A stretch of DNA of 35,504 nt from Candidatus Fermentithermobacillaceae bacterium DTU015 (GCA_001513185.1 LFST01000054.1:66625-102128); one strand, 5' to 3'; shown: positions 16,858-27,031, numbered from the stretch's first letter. Translations and numbers: made by a program. The notes: generated from the letters alone by a model not told the origin.

Positions 16858-17295
16858 TCACTTCCCTCCTTGCCACAACTCAGGTTTTTGCGCCTCATGG
16901 GGATGGTTAGGGCCGCTGTACACGAACAGGCGCCTGCGAAGGCGTCTTCCCAGCCGATTCTTGGGAAGCATACCTTTGACGGCAACTTCTACAACCCTTT
17001 CAGGGCGCTGTTTCAGCATATGCTTGTAGGGAATGTATCTGTCTCCACCGGGGTACCCCGAATGGGTAAAGAATATCTTCTGTTCCGGCTTCTTGCCGGT
17101 AAGAACCACATCTTTCGCGTTTATGATGATTACGCTATCCCCCATATCTACAGACGGGGTAAACGTAGGCTTGTGTTTTCCGCGCAGCAATGTGGCGGCC
17201 AAAGACGCTACCCTACCCAACGGTTTACCCTTGGCATCAATGATCCACCACTTCCGTGGCACTTCCCCTGGTTTAGCCATATAAGTTACGCCCAC
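16858..17295 (-). CDS. rplM: 50S ribosomal protein L13
   Basis: A 145-aa L13, recognised from [34 protein letters not shown] and the MLPKNRLGR segment. GTG 17295 is chosen because GGAGG lies eight bases upstream and it gives the usual length (142-145 aa); the ATG at 17331 would place the ribosome site inside the gene. L13 is an early assembly protein of the large subunit. Confidence 0.96.
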   Translation of the reverse strand: MGVTYMAKPGEVPRKWWIIDAKGKPLGRVASLAATLLRGKHKPTFTPSVDMGDSVIIINAKDVVLTGKKPEQKIFFTHSGYPGGDRYIPYKHMLKQRPERVVEVAVKGMLPKNRLGRRLRRRLFVYSGPNHPHEAQKPELWQGGK

Positions 17296-17358
17296 TGTCA
17301 CAACCTCCTTATGCCGCCGTATAAGCAACATTCATTCTAACTTTGTGATTTTGCCCGG

Positions 17359-18132
17359 TCAAGAGAAACTCACCTTTTCAAGGCACAATCCCTTGCCGGG
17401 GACGCATTGCCCCACTTTGGCTCTGTTTCCCGAACTTGCCGCCTCAAGGGCGGCTCTCACCGTCCCTGGCGGCAGGTAACCTCTGCCTATATCCAAAAGG
17501 GTCCCTACCATGAGCCTTATCATTTTGTACAAGAAGCCGTCGGCAGACACCCAAAATTCCCAGAGGACGCCCTCCTGCCCGCCTATGTCCCTCTGGATCC
17601 ATTCAGCCCGGGTTACATGCCTGACCGTGGTCTTGGCCGACGAGCCTAAGGCCCTGAAATTTGCAAAGTCGTGCTTGCCCACAAACGCAGATGCCTCCTC
17701 AGCCATCAGCCGGTAGTCCAGATCTCCCGGGTACCAAAACACATATCTGTGTGCCATTATGGGCAGGCGCCCGCCCCGCCAAATCCTGTAGCAATAAGTC
17801 TTGCTCACCGCATCCCTTAAGGGGTCAAAATCAAGGCTGACTTCCTGCGCCGAATCCACAATTATATCGTCGGGCAAAAGCCCTCCCAGGGCTCTTGGAA
17901 TCCTTTCAGGCGGGATGGAGGAAACCGTGCTAAAGGCAACTACCTGGTCTTTTGCGTGAACCCCTGCGTCGGTCCGTCCTGCAGCTTTTACCCTGACGGG
18001 ATGTCTTAGCAGTTTCCCCAGGGCATCCTCCAAAACCCCCTGGACCGTGAGCATATCCTTTTGCCTCTGGAAGCCCGCATACCGGGTGCCGTCATATTGT
18101 AAGTGGAGCTTTATCCTGGTAACCTTACCCAT
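17359..18132 (-). CDS. truA: tRNA pseudouridine(38-40) synthase TruA
   Basis: A 257-aa enzyme that isomerises uridines 38-40 in the anticodon arm of many tRNAs. The catalytic aspartate is Asp55 in AGRTDAGVHA; LQYDGTRYAGFQRQ (11-24) and FLYKMIRLMVGTL near the C-terminus are family motifs. ATG 18132 is used; the frame extends to 18300 but that part overlaps ecfT and lacks homology. It follows ecfT by 14 bases. Confidence 0.95.
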   Translation of the reverse strand: MGKVTRIKLHLQYDGTRYAGFQRQKDMLTVQGVLEDALGKLLRHPVRVKAAGRTDAGVHAKDQVVAFSTVSSIPPERIPRALGGLLPDDIIVDSAQEVSLDFDPLRDAVSKTYCYRIWRGGRLPIMAHRYVFWYPGDLDYRLMAEEASAFVGKHDFANFRALGSSAKTTVRHVTRAEWIQRDIGGQEGVLWEFWVSADGFLYKMIRLMVGTLLDIGRGYLPPGTVRAALEAASSGNRAKVGQCVPGKGLCLEKVSFS

Positions 18133-18146
18133 CACTACCCACTCAC

Positions 18147-18977
18147 TCAGAGCGTACCCCTGGGAATCACCGGCCCGAACCGGATCCGGGTGTAGATCAC
18201 CAGGGCTGACATGATAATGGTAAGCCCCAGGGCCAAATAGTCGCCGCCTGATAACCTGAGCTGCCTCATCCTGGTCCTGCCCTCGCCTCCCCTGTAACAC
18301 CTGGCCTCCATGGCCATGGCCAGCTCGTCAGCCCGTCTGAACGCGCTCACAAACAAGGGCACCAGCAGGGGTACCAGGCTCTTTGCCCTCTGGATCATGT
18401 TGCCTGACTCAAAATCGGCTCCCCTGGACATCTGGGCTTTCATTATCCTGTCGGCTTCTTCGAGGAGGGTGGGGATAAACCGCAAGGCAATGGTCATCAT
18501 CATGGCGATTTCATGGGCAGGCACTCCGATCCGGGAAAAAGGCTTAAGTATGTCTTCAAGCCCGTCGGTGAGCTCAATAGGCGAGGTAGTAAGCGTCAGA
18601 AGCGACGTAAATACTATCAAGATGATGAGCCGGATCCCTATAAATAGTCCCTGGATAAGTCCGGGCCAACTTGCCTTAAGCGGGCCGATTTGGAATATTG
18701 CCGGGCCCGGCGTGAGAAAAAGGTGCAGCGCAGTTGTGAAAAGCATTATGAAAACGATTGGCCTGAGCCCTCTTATCAGCACCTTCCAGGGAATCTTTGA
18801 GAGGGTCACCGCAAGCACCGCAAAAGTCCCGGCAACGGCAAAGGAATAGAAGTTGTTGCCCACAAACAGCACAACCATGAATATCATCGAGATAACTATC
18901 TTTGCCCTGGGATCCAGGGAGTGCACCAATGAATTGACAGGGTAATATTGGCCCACTACTATCCCGCGTGAAATCAT
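18147..18977 (-). CDS. ecfT: ECF transporter transmembrane subunit EcfT
   Basis: A 276-aa membrane protein with about five hydrophobic segments and the cytoplasmic coupling helices that carry Ala-Arg type motifs (MSRGADFES and MEARCYRGG), which contact the two ATPases. It forms the shared energising module that works with substrate-binding S subunits for vitamins or metals. No S subunit is encoded in the window, so this is a group II (shared) module. The start overlaps the ecfA2 stop (ATGA). Confidence 0.94.
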   Translation of the reverse strand: MISRGIVVGQYYPVNSLVHSLDPRAKIVISMIFMVVLFVGNNFYSFAVAGTFAVLAVTLSKIPWKVLIRGLRPIVFIMLFTTALHLFLTPGPAIFQIGPLKASWPGLIQGLFIGIRLIILIVFTSLLTLTTSPIELTDGLEDILKPFSRIGVPAHEIAMMMTIALRFIPTLLEEADRIMKAQMSRGADFESGNMIQRAKSLVPLLVPLFVSAFRRADELAMAMEARCYRGGEGRTRMRQLRLSGGDYLALGLTIIMSALVIYTRIRFGPVIPRGTL

Positions 18978-19840
18978 ATTGCCCCTGCCACCCCTTTTTT
19001 CCGGAGTTCCTTCATTATTTCAGCGTACGCTTCTTCCACGGTAAGCACGTCCTGCCTGACCGCCCAGCCCCGCTGGCGCAGCTTTTCCATAAGCAGTGTT
19101 ACCTCAGGCGGCCTGAGCTGTTTTGAGTAGAGAAACTCCCTCTGGGTGAACACTTCCCTGGCCGGCCCGTCAAACACCAGTGTGCCTTTTTCAAGGACCA
19201 TCACCCGCTCGCACAGCCTGGCCACATCGTCCATGTTGTGCGAAACCAGGATCACCGTCATCCCTGTTTCATGGAGTTGCTTGATGTTGTCCAAAATCTC
19301 CATCCTGCCCTTAGGATCCAGCCCGGCGGTAGGCTCGTCCAAGATAAGCACCTTGGGCTGTATCGCCAAAATCCCGGCGATGGCCACCCTCCGGACTTGT
19401 CCGCCTGACAGCTCAAAGGGCGAACGAGGCAGCAGCTCCTTATCCAGCCCTACGAGCTCGCAAGCTTTCTCTACCCGGGCTTCCACTTCTGCCTGGCTAA
19501 ACCCAAGGTTTCTCGGCCCAAAGGCGATGTCGTCGTAGACTGTCTCTTCAAACACCTGCTGTTCAGGATATTGGAACACCAGTCCTATCTTGCGCCTTAT
19601 CTGCTTTAGGCTGACCCCTTTGGACCAGATATCAACCCCGTCCACAAGCACTGTACCGGATGTAGGTCTTAGCAAGCCGTTAAGGTGCTGGATCAACGTG
19701 GATTTCCCTGAACCTGTAGCACCTATGAGACCTACAAATTCGCCGTCTTCTATCCTGAAACTCACGCCGGAAATAGCCGTTACTTCCGACGTGGTACCTT
19801 TCATGTACGTATGGGTCAGATTGCTTACTTCAATCGGCAT
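18974..19840 (-). CDS. ecfA2: ECF transporter ATP-binding subunit EcfA2
   Basis: A 288-aa ABC ATPase with Walker [11 protein letters not shown]-loop VFQYPEQQ, signature LSGGQVRR, Walker [13 protein letters not shown] and the switch histidine in LVSHNMDD. It pairs with EcfA1 to power EcfT. The start lies 16 bases inside ecfA1, indicating coupled translation and equal dosage. Confidence 0.95.
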   Translation of the reverse strand: MPIEVSNLTHTYMKGTTSEVTAISGVSFRIEDGEFVGLIGATGSGKSTLIQHLNGLLRPTSGTVLVDGVDIWSKGVSLKQIRRKIGLVFQYPEQQVFEETVYDDIAFGPRNLGFSQAEVEARVEKACELVGLDKELLPRSPFELSGGQVRRVAIAGILAIQPKVLILDEPTAGLDPKGRMEILDNIKQLHETGMTVILVSHNMDDVARLCERVMVLEKGTLVFDGPAREVFTQREFLYSKQLRPPEVTLLMEKLRQRGWAVRQDVLTVEEAYAEIMKELRKKGVAGAI

Positions 19841-20679
19841 AGTTCATCCACCAGTTCATCAACGGTCAGTATCCCTGGGTCGATGTCGATGCCCGCAGCC
19901 CATAAGCGCCGGCTAAGTTGCCCGATTGGCGGCACTTCAAGCCCTAGTTCAGAAATATCCTCCCATTGACTGAACACTTGTTTCGGCGTCCCCATCATAG
20001 CGATCTTACCTTGATCCATCACGATAACCCTGTCTGCATAAAGCGCTTCATCCATAAAGTGGGTTATGTGGATCACGGTAATGCCCATCTCTTGGTTCAG
20101 TTGCTTTATCGTCTTCATTACTTCTTCGCGGCCGGAAGGGTCCAGCATGGCTGTGGGTTCATCGAGTATGATACATCTGGGTTTCATAGCCAGGATTCCG
20201 GCAATGGCTACCCGCTGCTTCTGCCCCCCGGACAAATGATGGGGGGAATGGCGCTTGTAGGCCTCCATACCCACAGCTCTTAGGGCCTCTGACACCAGTT
20301 CCCTGATCTTGTCCGGTTCGATCCCCAGGTTTTCAGGGCCAAAAGCTACATCTTCCTCTACAACGGTTGCTACCAGTTGATTATCGGGATTCTGAAACAC
20401 CATTCCGGCGCTCCGCCTTATCTCCCAAGTGAGTTCAGGCGCCTTGGTGTTCATCCCAAATACCCAGACGTCACCTTCATCAGGCAGGAGAAGGGCATTT
20501 AAGTGTTTGGCTAGGGTGGACTTGCCTGACCCGTTCGGGCCCAAAATTACGACAAATTCTCCTTGAGATATCTCAAGGTCCACCCCAGCCAACGCCATGA
20601 CTGCTTCAGACTCGTCCACTTGGTACTTGAAAACCACACCTTTGGCCTCGAGGCCGCAAGGTTTTTCAACCGGCGTCAT
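19825..20679 (-). CDS. ecfA1: ECF transporter ATP-binding subunit EcfA1
   Basis: A 284-aa ABC ATPase with Walker A GPNGSGKS (47-54), Q-loop VFQNPDNQ, signature LSGGQKQR and Walker [16 protein letters not shown] 20679 is preferred over TTG 20685 because the GAGGG site ends directly against that TTG but is six bases from the ATG. It follows rplQ by 11 bases, the standard Bacillota arrangement. Confidence 0.95.
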   Translation of the reverse strand: MTPVEKPCGLEAKGVVFKYQVDESEAVMALAGVDLEISQGEFVVILGPNGSGKSTLAKHLNALLLPDEGDVWVFGMNTKAPELTWEIRRSAGMVFQNPDNQLVATVVEEDVAFGPENLGIEPDKIRELVSEALRAVGMEAYKRHSPHHLSGGQKQRVAIAGILAMKPRCIILDEPTAMLDPSGREEVMKTIKQLNQEMGITVIHITHFMDEALYADRVIVMDQGKIAMMGTPKQVFSQWEDISELGLEVPPIGQLSRRLWAAGIDIDPGILTVDELVDELCRLK

Positions 20680-20690
20680 TCTCAACCCTC

Positions 20691-21041
20691 TTATTTATCC
20701 GGCTGGATAAGCTCGATTATCGCCATGGGAGCCCCGTCGCCCCGTCTCTGGCGGGTCTGGATGATCCTTGTGTAACCGCCTGTACGATGGGCATACCTGG
20801 GTCCTATGGTTTCGAAAAGCTTGGTGACTACATCTTCTTCAGTGATGTAAGCCAAAGCCCTACGCCTCGCGGCCAGGTTGTCCTGTTTGGCAAGGGTAAT
20901 CATTTTCTCGCATATGGACTGAGCCTCTTTCGCCTTAGTCAGAGTCGTCTCTATCCTTTCCTGCTTCAATAGTGACGTCACCAGGCCGCGCAAGAGAGCT
21001 TTGCGCTGCGCTGAAGGTCTGTCAAACCGAGAGTAACCCAC
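20691..21041 (-). CDS. rplQ: 50S ribosomal protein L17
   Basis: A 116-aa L17, last ribosomal gene of the alpha cluster. Recognised from [18 protein letters not shown] and the C-terminal [27 protein letters not shown] start; the length is close to the bacterial norm. It sits near the peptide exit tunnel. Confidence 0.97.
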   Translation of the reverse strand: MGYSRFDRPSAQRKALLRGLVTSLLKQERIETTLTKAKEAQSICEKMITLAKQDNLAARRRALAYITEEDVVTKLFETIGPRYAHRTGGYTRIIQTRQRRGDGAPMAIIELIQPDK

Positions 21042-21057
21042 TTCGTTTCCCCCTCAC

Positions 21058-22011
21058 TCATTCGTCTTCTAGGCGAAAAGCCAGCCCTAATTCAGCCAAC
21101 TTGCTCTTAACCTCAGCAAGGGATTTCTTGCCCATGTTCCGTACCTTTGAAATCTCCCGCTCGGTCTTCTGGATCAGTTCGCCCACGGTATTGATGCCCG
21201 CACGCTTGAGGCAGTTAAATGCCCTCATTGAAAGTTCCAGATCTTCTACGGGCATTTCCAACAACTTGTCAAGTTCGGACTTCTCTTCGGGTTCTTCGTC
21301 TTCCTGTACATCCTGTTTGACCCGTTCGGTGAAATCCTTAAATAGCTCCAGATGATCGATGAGTATCTCTGCAGCCTTTTCAATGGCCTCGTCCGGTGCA
21401 ACGCTCCCATCGGTCCAGACTTCCATGATTAGCTTGTCATAGTCGGTCCTCTGGCCCACACGGGTATCTTCCACTTGGAAGTTGACTTTGGTAATAGGTG
21501 TGAACCTTGAATCGAGGGCTATGGTCCCCAGAGGCTGGTCAGGCAGCTTATTCTCCTCTGCGGCAACATATCCCCGGCCGTCCTCTATGGTGAGTTCCAT
21601 GTACAGGGAACCGCCCTCATCAAGTTCTGCAATGTACGCATCAGGGTTTATTATCTCCACGTCAGGATCAACCTGAATGTCCCCGGCTGTAACAATCCCA
21701 GGGCCTTCTTTGCCAATCCTGGCGGTCTTAGCACCAGGGCTATGCATCTTAAATACCAACGACTTAAGGTTTAGGATGATTTCCGTCACATCTTCCCTGA
21801 CGCCGGGAATAGTGGCGAACTCATGAAGCACCCCGTCTATCCGTACCCGGGTTACAGCTGCTCCGGGCAAAGACGACAACAGCACACGCCTGAGAGAGTT
21901 GCCCAGTGTAACACCGTACCCCTCTTCGAGAGGCTCGACCACGAAACGGCCATAGGTGTTGTCGGGCGACATCTCTTCGCATTGTATCCTCGGCTCGATT
22001 AATTCGAACAC
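21058..22011 (-). CDS. rpoA: RNA polymerase alpha subunit
   Basis: A 317-aa alpha subunit. The N-terminal assembly domain opens FELIEPRIQCEE and contains EGYGVTLGNSLRRVLLSSLPG; after an acidic linker (QEDEEPEEKSEL) the C-terminal domain (about 250-317) has the paired HhH region LKRAGINTVGELI and KVRNMGKKSLAEV that binds UP elements and activators. GTG start. Normal length. Confidence 0.98.
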   Translation of the reverse strand: MFELIEPRIQCEEMSPDNTYGRFVVEPLEEGYGVTLGNSLRRVLLSSLPGAAVTRVRIDGVLHEFATIPGVREDVTEIILNLKSLVFKMHSPGAKTARIGKEGPGIVTAGDIQVDPDVEIINPDAYIAELDEGGSLYMELTIEDGRGYVAAEENKLPDQPLGTIALDSRFTPITKVNFQVEDTRVGQRTDYDKLIMEVWTDGSVAPDEAIEKAAEILIDHLELFKDFTERVKQDVQEDEEPEEKSELDKLLEMPVEDLELSMRAFNCLKRAGINTVGELIQKTEREISKVRNMGKKSLAEVKSKLAELGLAFRLEDE

Positions 22012-22050
22012 TTATAAAACCCCCTTGTTTACACAAATTCCCGGGGTAAA

Positions 22051-22671
22051 TTACTTAGAGTACAGCTCGACGATCAAGCGCTCATCAACCGGAGCATCAA
22101 TTTCGTCACGCTCGGGCAACCTTACAAAGGTAGCCTTGAAGTTCTGAGGATCCAGTTCCATCCACGGCGGAGCTATATGATCCTGGAGATACTCTGCCAG
22201 GGCCTTGAATCTCTCCAACTTGAGAGACCTGGGCCTTATCGCGATCTCCTGCCCCGGTTCCACCAGATATGACGGAATATCCACTTTACGGCCATCTACC
22301 GACACGTGCCCGTGGTTCACAATTTGCCTTGCCTCGGCCCTGGATCTGGCGAACCCGGCACGGTATACCACGTTGTCAAGCCTTCTTTCAAGAAGCTGCA
22401 TGAGGGTTTCACCGGTTACCCCTCTTGCCCTGATAGCTTGCTTGAAATAGCCACGGAATTGCTTCTCGCTTACTCCGTAGAATCGCTTGGCTTTCTGCTT
22501 TTCACGGAGCTGCAATCCGTACTCGCTGGGCCTTCTCATCCTTCTGTGCATTCCAGGAGGTGAAGGCCGCTTCTCAAAAGTGCACTTTGTGAAACACTTT
22601 TCACCTTTAAGATATAACTTATGTCCTTCGCGCCTGCACAATCTACAAACAGGTCCTGTGTATCTGCTCAT
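22051..22671 (-). CDS. rpsD: 30S ribosomal protein S4 (zinc-ligand form)
   Basis: A 206-aa S4, primary 16S-binding protein. An N-terminal cysteine knuckle is present (Cys9, Cys12, Cys26, Cys30), and the S4 RNA-binding domain spans [35 protein letters not shown]. The last cysteine pair is CX3C, where I expect CX4C in most zinc-binding homologues. ATG start. Confidence 0.97.
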   Translation of the reverse strand: MSRYTGPVCRLCRREGHKLYLKGEKCFTKCTFEKRPSPPGMHRRMRRPSEYGLQLREKQKAKRFYGVSEKQFRGYFKQAIRARGVTGETLMQLLERRLDNVVYRAGFARSRAEARQIVNHGHVSVDGRKVDIPSYLVEPGQEIAIRPRSLKLERFKALAEYLQDHIAPPWMELDPQNFKATFVRLPERDEIDAPVDERLIVELYSK

Positions 22672-22683
22672 TGTCTGCCTCCC

Positions 22684-23073
22684 TCATACTCTGCGTCGCT
22701 TTGGTGGACGGCACCCGTTGTGAGGAACAGGAGTTACGTCTTTGATGACAGTAACCTCAAGCCCTGCAGCCTGCAACGCACGTATTGCCGCTTCTCTGCC
22801 GGCACCCGGTCCTTTGACCCGGACCTCTACTTCCCTCATTCCATGCTCAATGGCTTGCTTCGCTGCATCTTCTGCTGCCATCTGGGCGGCAAACGGGGTG
22901 CCTTTTCTCGAGCCTTTAAAGCCCTGTTTTCCCGACGATGACCAAGATACCACTGCGCCTTGAGTATCAGTTATGCTCACTATCGTGTTGTTAAAGGTGG
23001 ACTTAATATGGGCTATACCCTTCTCTACAACACGCCTTTCTCTCCGTCTGACTCTTTGTCTTCTTCTAGCCAA
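22684..23073 (-). CDS. rpsK: 30S ribosomal protein S11
   Basis: A 129-aa S11 of the 30S platform, recognised from [18 protein letters not shown], the [16 protein letters not shown] segment and the C-terminal [15 protein letters not shown]. The start is TTG 23073, forced by homology at the N-terminus ([11 protein letters not shown]). It lies between rpsM and rpsD as usual. Confidence 0.97.
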   Translation of the reverse strand: MARRRQRVRRRERRVVEKGIAHIKSTFNNTIVSITDTQGAVVSWSSSGKQGFKGSRKGTPFAAQMAAEDAAKQAIEHGMREVEVRVKGPGAGREAAIRALQAAGLEVTVIKDVTPVPHNGCRPPKRRRV

Positions 23074-23096
23074 AACTTATCTGCCCTCCCCCGACG

Positions 23097-23468
23097 TCAT
23101 TTCTTGCGCCTGGCGCCTACTGTCTTCTTAGGGCCCTTCCTGGTACGGGCATTGGTTCTGGTCCTCTGTCCTCTTAAAGGAAGACCGCGCCTGTGCCTGA
23201 GACCCCTGTAGGTGCCAAGATCGATGAGCCGTTTTATGTTAAGCTGGACTTCAGCCCTGAGATCGCCTTCAACTTTATAGTTCTGGTCGATAAAGTCTCT
23301 GATCTTAGCGATTTCTTCCTCGGTGAGATCCCTTACTCTGGTATCAGGATTGACCCCGGTAGCTTCAATGATTTCCTTAGCCCGGGTACGCCCGATACCG
23401 TAGATATAGGGAAGGGCAGCCAGTACTTTCTTGTCCCTTGGTAAATCCACACCGGCTATACGAGCCAT
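23097..23468 (-). CDS. rpsM: 30S ribosomal protein S13
   Basis: A 123-aa S13 with the opening [14 protein letters not shown], a helix-turn-helix core ([13 protein letters not shown]) and a basic tail ending [10 protein letters not shown] that contacts P-site tRNA. ATG start. It follows rpmJ by 17 bases. Confidence 0.97.
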   Translation of the reverse strand: MARIAGVDLPRDKKVLAALPYIYGIGRTRAKEIIEATGVNPDTRVRDLTEEEIAKIRDFIDQNYKVEGDLRAEVQLNIKRLIDLGTYRGLRHRRGLPLRGQRTRTNARTRKGPKKTVGARRKK

Positions 23469-23485
23469 TCACCTTTCACCCCCAG

Positions 23486-23599
23486 TTAACCCTGTCTCTG
23501 CTTGTGCTTTGGATTAGAACAGACCACCATAACTCTGCCATGTCTCCTGATGATCCGGCATTTTTCACACATCTTCTTGACCGAAGATCTCACCTTCAC
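23486..23599 (-). CDS. rpmJ: 50S ribosomal protein L36 (zinc-binding)
   Basis: A 37-aa gene between infA and rpsM. It reads [15 protein letters not shown] and ends NPKHKQRQG. The zinc ligands Cys11, Cys14, Cys27 and His32 are intact, so this is the zinc-containing form. GTG 23599 is fixed by homology and by GGAGG (23608-23612) eight bases upstream. Confidence 0.96.
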   Translation of the reverse strand: MKVRSSVKKMCEKCRIIRRHGRVMVVCSNPKHKQRQG

Positions 23600-23637
23600 C
23601 TAAAAAACCTCCTTCACAAGGGAGACGTCCCTTGTCC

Positions 23638-23856
23638 CTATCTAAGACGGCGGATAATTCTGCCACGGGTCAAGTCGTATGGGCTGAGTTCAACAAGCAC
23701 CCTGTCTCCTGGGAGAATCTTAATGAAATTGATCCTCATCCTGCCGGAAATATGCGCAAGCACTTGGTGCCCGCCTTCGACTTCAACCCGAAACATGGCA
23801 TTGGGTAGCGGCTCAGTGACTACGCCTTCAACCTCAATGCTGTCCTGCTTCGGCAT
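23638..23856 (-). CDS. infA: translation initiation factor IF-1
   Basis: A 72-aa OB-fold protein that binds the A site of the 30S subunit during initiation. Recognised from [36 protein letters not shown] and the end [14 protein letters not shown] 23856 has GGGGGA just upstream and gives the standard 72 residues; the longer frame to 23892 is not used. Confidence 0.97.
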   Translation of the reverse strand: MPKQDSIEVEGVVTEPLPNAMFRVEVEGGHQVLAHISGRMRINFIKILPGDRVLVELSPYDLTRGRIIRRLR

Positions 23857-23901
23857 GCAATTCCCCCTTGCATAACAAAAGTGTATCCTCAAACTACCAA
23901 T

Positions 23902-24645
23902 TTATACCACAGTGAGACAAACTGGTCCGTTTTCGGTGATGGCCACAGTGTGCTCAAAGTGAGCTGACCATGAACCATCTTTGGTTACCACATGCATATC
24001 AGGGAAGGTAACTACCGCTGAACCTCCTGCGTTGACCATGGGTTCGATGGCTATGACCATCCCCTTGCGGAGCAAAGCCCCGGTACCCGGCCTTCCGTAG
24101 TTGGGCACCGTGGGGCCCTCATGCATGGATCTTCCAACCCCGTGCCCTGCGTAGTCTTTGACCACGCTGTACCCGTGGCGTCTCACATAGGTCTCTATGG
24201 CATGGCCTATGTCCCCTATGCGGTTTCCAACCACTGCTTGTTCAATACCCAGTTCCAATGCCTTACGCGTTACTTCGATGAGTTTCAGGGCCTCAGGAGA
24301 AACTTCCCCTACAGGGAAAGTTGCCGCGGTATCTCCTACGAAACCCTGATAGGTCGCACCTACGTCGATGGCGATAATGTCCCCTTCTTCCAAGACTGTC
24401 TCCCCGGGTACTCCGTGAACCACCACTTCGTTCTTGGATGTGCAAATGGTGGCAGGGAAACCGTACAGCCCTTTGAACGTGGGCAGGGCACCTTGGCTCC
24501 TTATGAAATCCTCTGCAAAGCGGTCAAGGTCTTTAGTCTTAACCCCTGGCCTTACCATTTCGCCTATCCTCAGCAGGCATTCCCGGGCAATCCGCCCCGC
24601 CTTGGCCATGACGGCTATTTCTTCGTCGGTCTTTAGAATGATCAT
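23902..24645 (-). CDS. map: methionine aminopeptidase, type I
   Basis: A 247-aa enzyme that removes the initiator methionine from new proteins. The metal site is visible: AIDVGATYQGFVGDTAATF carries two aspartates, GHGVGRSMHEGP the histidine, and IEPMV and FEHTVAI the two glutamates; VVHGVPGE holds the substrate histidine. There is no N-terminal zinc extension. ATG 24645 overlaps the adk stop (ATGA). Confidence 0.97.
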   Translation of the reverse strand: MIILKTDEEIAVMAKAGRIARECLLRIGEMVRPGVKTKDLDRFAEDFIRSQGALPTFKGLYGFPATICTSKNEVVVHGVPGETVLEEGDIIAIDVGATYQGFVGDTAATFPVGEVSPEALKLIEVTRKALELGIEQAVVGNRIGDIGHAIETYVRRHGYSVVKDYAGHGVGRSMHEGPTVPNYGRPGTGALLRKGMVIAIEPMVNAGGSAVVTFPDMHVVTKDGSWSAHFEHTVAITENGPVCLTVV

Positions 24646-25313
24646 GAGTCTCTCTTCCCTGACAAGCCTTTTTGCTCGAGCGCTTCGGCTATCCTTTGGA
24701 AAACCGAATCCACATCTCCACAACCATTAATAGATACCACAATTCCGTCCCGATTGTAATACTCAAACAAGGGTTCGGTGAGTTCATGGTATACCTTGAG
24801 CCTTTGCCTTACCGTCTCCTCATTGTCGTCGGGCCTGGTGATAAGCGTCCCGCCGCATACATCACACTGACCCTCAGTCTTGGGCGGATCCAGCTTTATG
24901 TTGTAAGGCTTGCCGCAGCCCGAACACACCCTCCTGGTGCTCGCCCGCTGGATGAGCTCTTCTTCAGGTACTTCCAGGTTAATCACTAAATCAAGCTTTG
25001 TGCCCATCTCTCCCAGGATCTTGGCCAGCGCTTCCGCTTGCGCCACATTCCTAGGAAACCCATCCAACACCAAACCTTCAGCCGCTTCAGGCGACTTGAT
25101 GCGCTTTTCGATGATCTGCGTGGTTATGTCGTCGGGCACCAGCTTTCCTTCGGCCATTATGCCTTCAACAAGCCGCCCTAGTTCCGTGCCTTCCCTTACT
25201 TCCTGCCTGAAAATGTCGCCAGGCGCTATGTGCAAGAGGCCAAACTTGTCTGCCACCAGTTTTGCCTGGGTTCCCTTGCCTGCGCCAGGCGGGCCCAAGA
25301 ACAAGAGTTTCAC
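24642..25313 (-). CDS. adk: adenylate kinase (zinc-lid form)
   Basis: A 223-aa kinase that balances ATP, ADP and AMP. P-loop GPPGAGKGTQ is at 7-16, with GFPRN in the NMP-binding part. The LID domain carries CSGCG and CDVCGG, the four-cysteine zinc site typical of Gram-positive and thermophilic enzymes. GTG start, 10 bases after secY. Confidence 0.97.
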   Translation of the reverse strand: MKLLFLGPPGAGKGTQAKLVADKFGLLHIAPGDIFRQEVREGTELGRLVEGIMAEGKLVPDDITTQIIEKRIKSPEAAEGLVLDGFPRNVAQAEALAKILGEMGTKLDLVINLEVPEEELIQRASTRRVCSGCGKPYNIKLDPPKTEGQCDVCGGTLITRPDDNEETVRQRLKVYHELTEPLFEYYNRDGIVVSINGCGDVDSVFQRIAEALEQKGLSGKRDS

Positions 25314-25323
25314 TGTAACCGCC

Positions 25324-26586
25324 TCACTTCAAAAAGCCTTCATAATTGCGCATTACCAGCTGAGCCTCAATCTGCTTCATGGTCTCAAGCGCTACACCCA
25401 CCACAATCAGCAGCGAAGTACCGCCCAAGGCTCTAAATCCCGACAAGCCTGTTATCCGCACAACCAAGTTTGGCAAGATGGCAATAGCTGCAAGGAACAG
25501 CGCTCCCACAAAGGTAATCTTGTTGACTATTTTGGCCAGCGTTTCAGCGGTAGGCTTGCCCGGACGAATACCAGGTATGAAACCGCCGAACTTCCTCATG
25601 TTGTCAGCTATGTCATACGGATTGAACACCATGGATGTATAGAAATAGGTGAATCCGAATATGAGCAGGGCTAACAACAAAGTGTACCACGGCTGGGTGT
25701 AATCAAAGAAAGCCTCCACTCGCCGCGCCCAGGGTGCATTGATAAACGATGCAATGGTCCCCGGAAACGCCAGTAGCGATGACGCAAAGATAACGGGGAT
25801 TACGCCCGCCTGGTTGATCCTAAGGGGAATGTGGGTTGAATAACCGCCCATCATCCTGCGGCCCACGACCCTCTTAGAATACTGTACAGGTACGCGCCTT
25901 TCTCCTTCGGTAACCCAGACGACCAGCAGCAATGTCACTATTGAAATGACCACCATGGCCAACACGTTGTACCACTTGGCCAACCCTAGCTTCAGGGTAT
26001 AATACAGGCCCGCTATTTCCCGAGGCATTTCAGACACTATACCCGCAAATATAAACAGGGAAATCCCGTTGCCAATGCCTTTTTCGGTGATGAGTTCGCC
26101 AAGCCACATCAAGAATGCAGTCCCAGCAACAAGGCTGAGTATCGCCTCAACAACAACCCAGGGTGAAGTTGAGACAAGCGCCCCTTGTGCCCGGATACCC
26201 AGGGTCATACCGGTGGCCTGGATCGCTGCGATGATTATCGTGCCGTACCTGGTGTAACTCTGCAGCTTCTCCCGCCCCTCTTCGTCCTTGGACATCTCTT
26301 CCCAAGCAGGTATGACCATGGTAAGGAGCTGCATTATAATCGACGCGTTGATATACGGGTAGATGCCCATGGCAAACACCGAGTAATTCCTCAACGCACC
26401 GCCTGAAAACAGGTCCATGAATGCAAACAGGCTTCCCTCTCTAAACAACCCGGCAATCACTTCCGGGATAATGCCGGGTACCGGAACTGCAACCCCAGCC
26501 CTGAATACAATGAGCAGGCCCACTGTATACAGGATCCGGCTGCGGAGATCAGGTACCCGCCACGCTGTCCTTAACGTGGATATCAT
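25324..26586 (-). CDS. secY: protein translocase subunit SecY
   Basis: A 420-aa membrane protein with about ten hydrophobic segments forming the Sec channel. Recognised from the opening RTAWRVPDLRSRILYTVGLL, the plug-region segment PYINASIIMQLL, and the cytoplasmic loops with NPYDIADNMRKFGGFIPGIRPG. ATG 26586 comes two bases after the rplO stop; GAGGTGATC spanning the rplO end is its ribosome site. Confidence 0.98.
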   Translation of the reverse strand: MISTLRTAWRVPDLRSRILYTVGLLIVFRAGVAVPVPGIIPEVIAGLFREGSLFAFMDLFSGGALRNYSVFAMGIYPYINASIIMQLLTMVIPAWEEMSKDEEGREKLQSYTRYGTIIIAAIQATGMTLGIRAQGALVSTSPWVVVEAILSLVAGTAFLMWLGELITEKGIGNGISLFIFAGIVSEMPREIAGLYYTLKLGLAKWYNVLAMVVISIVTLLLVVWVTEGERRVPVQYSKRVVGRRMMGGYSTHIPLRINQAGVIPVIFASSLLAFPGTIASFINAPWARRVEAFFDYTQPWYTLLLALLIFGFTYFYTSMVFNPYDIADNMRKFGGFIPGIRPGKPTAETLAKIVNKITFVGALFLAAIAILPNLVVRITGLSGFRALGGTSLLIVVGVALETMKQIEAQLVMRNYEGFLK

Positions 26587-26587
26587 C

Positions 26588-27031
26588 CTAGATCACCTCG
26601 GCTTTGCCGCCAGCAGCCTCAATTTTCTGCTTGGCACTGCTGGAAAACGCATGGGCCCTGACGGTAAGAGCTTTGTCGATCTCACCTTCACCCAAGATCT
26701 TGATATAGCGGGAATTGCGTCTTATAAGCCCGGCCTCTTTGAGTTCTTCGGGCCCAACCTCGCTGCCTGCGTCGAAAACCCCCATGTCTCCTACATTTAC
26801 AATGTCATAGGTAATCCCAAAGATGTTGGTAAAACCGCGCTTTGGGATACGCCTTATGAGCTTTGTTTGCCCGCCTTCAAACCCCGGCGGTTTGGCGCCA
26901 CCTGACCTTGCCTTCTGGCCTTTATGGCCTCTGCCTGCGGTCTTACCGAACCCAGAACCGATACCTTGCCCTTTGCGCCTGGGTTTCTTCACTGAACCCG
27001 GAATTGGCGAGAGTACCTCATGCAAGTCCAT
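26588..27031 (-). CDS. rplO: 50S ribosomal protein L15
   Basis: A 147-aa L15 recognised from the glycine-rich [21 protein letters not shown] and PKRGFTN segments. ATG 27031 has GGAGG nine bases upstream and the expected opening MDLHEVLSP; the ATG at 27055 is too early. It starts 14 bases inside rpsE, so the rpmD gene (L30) that normally separates them is absent. Confidence 0.96.
   Translation of the reverse strand: MDLHEVLSPIPGSVKKPRRKGQGIGSGFGKTAGRGHKGQKARSGGAKPPGFEGGQTKLIRRIPKRGFTNIFGITYDIVNVGDMGVFDAGSEVGPEELKEAGLIRRNSRYIKILGEGEIDKALTVRAHAFSSSAKQKIEAAGGKAEVI

Noticed and set aside
18133-18300. 56-residue N-terminal extension of TruA.
   Set aside because: It overlaps ecfT coding sequence in another frame and TruA proteins start at the LHLQYDG region.
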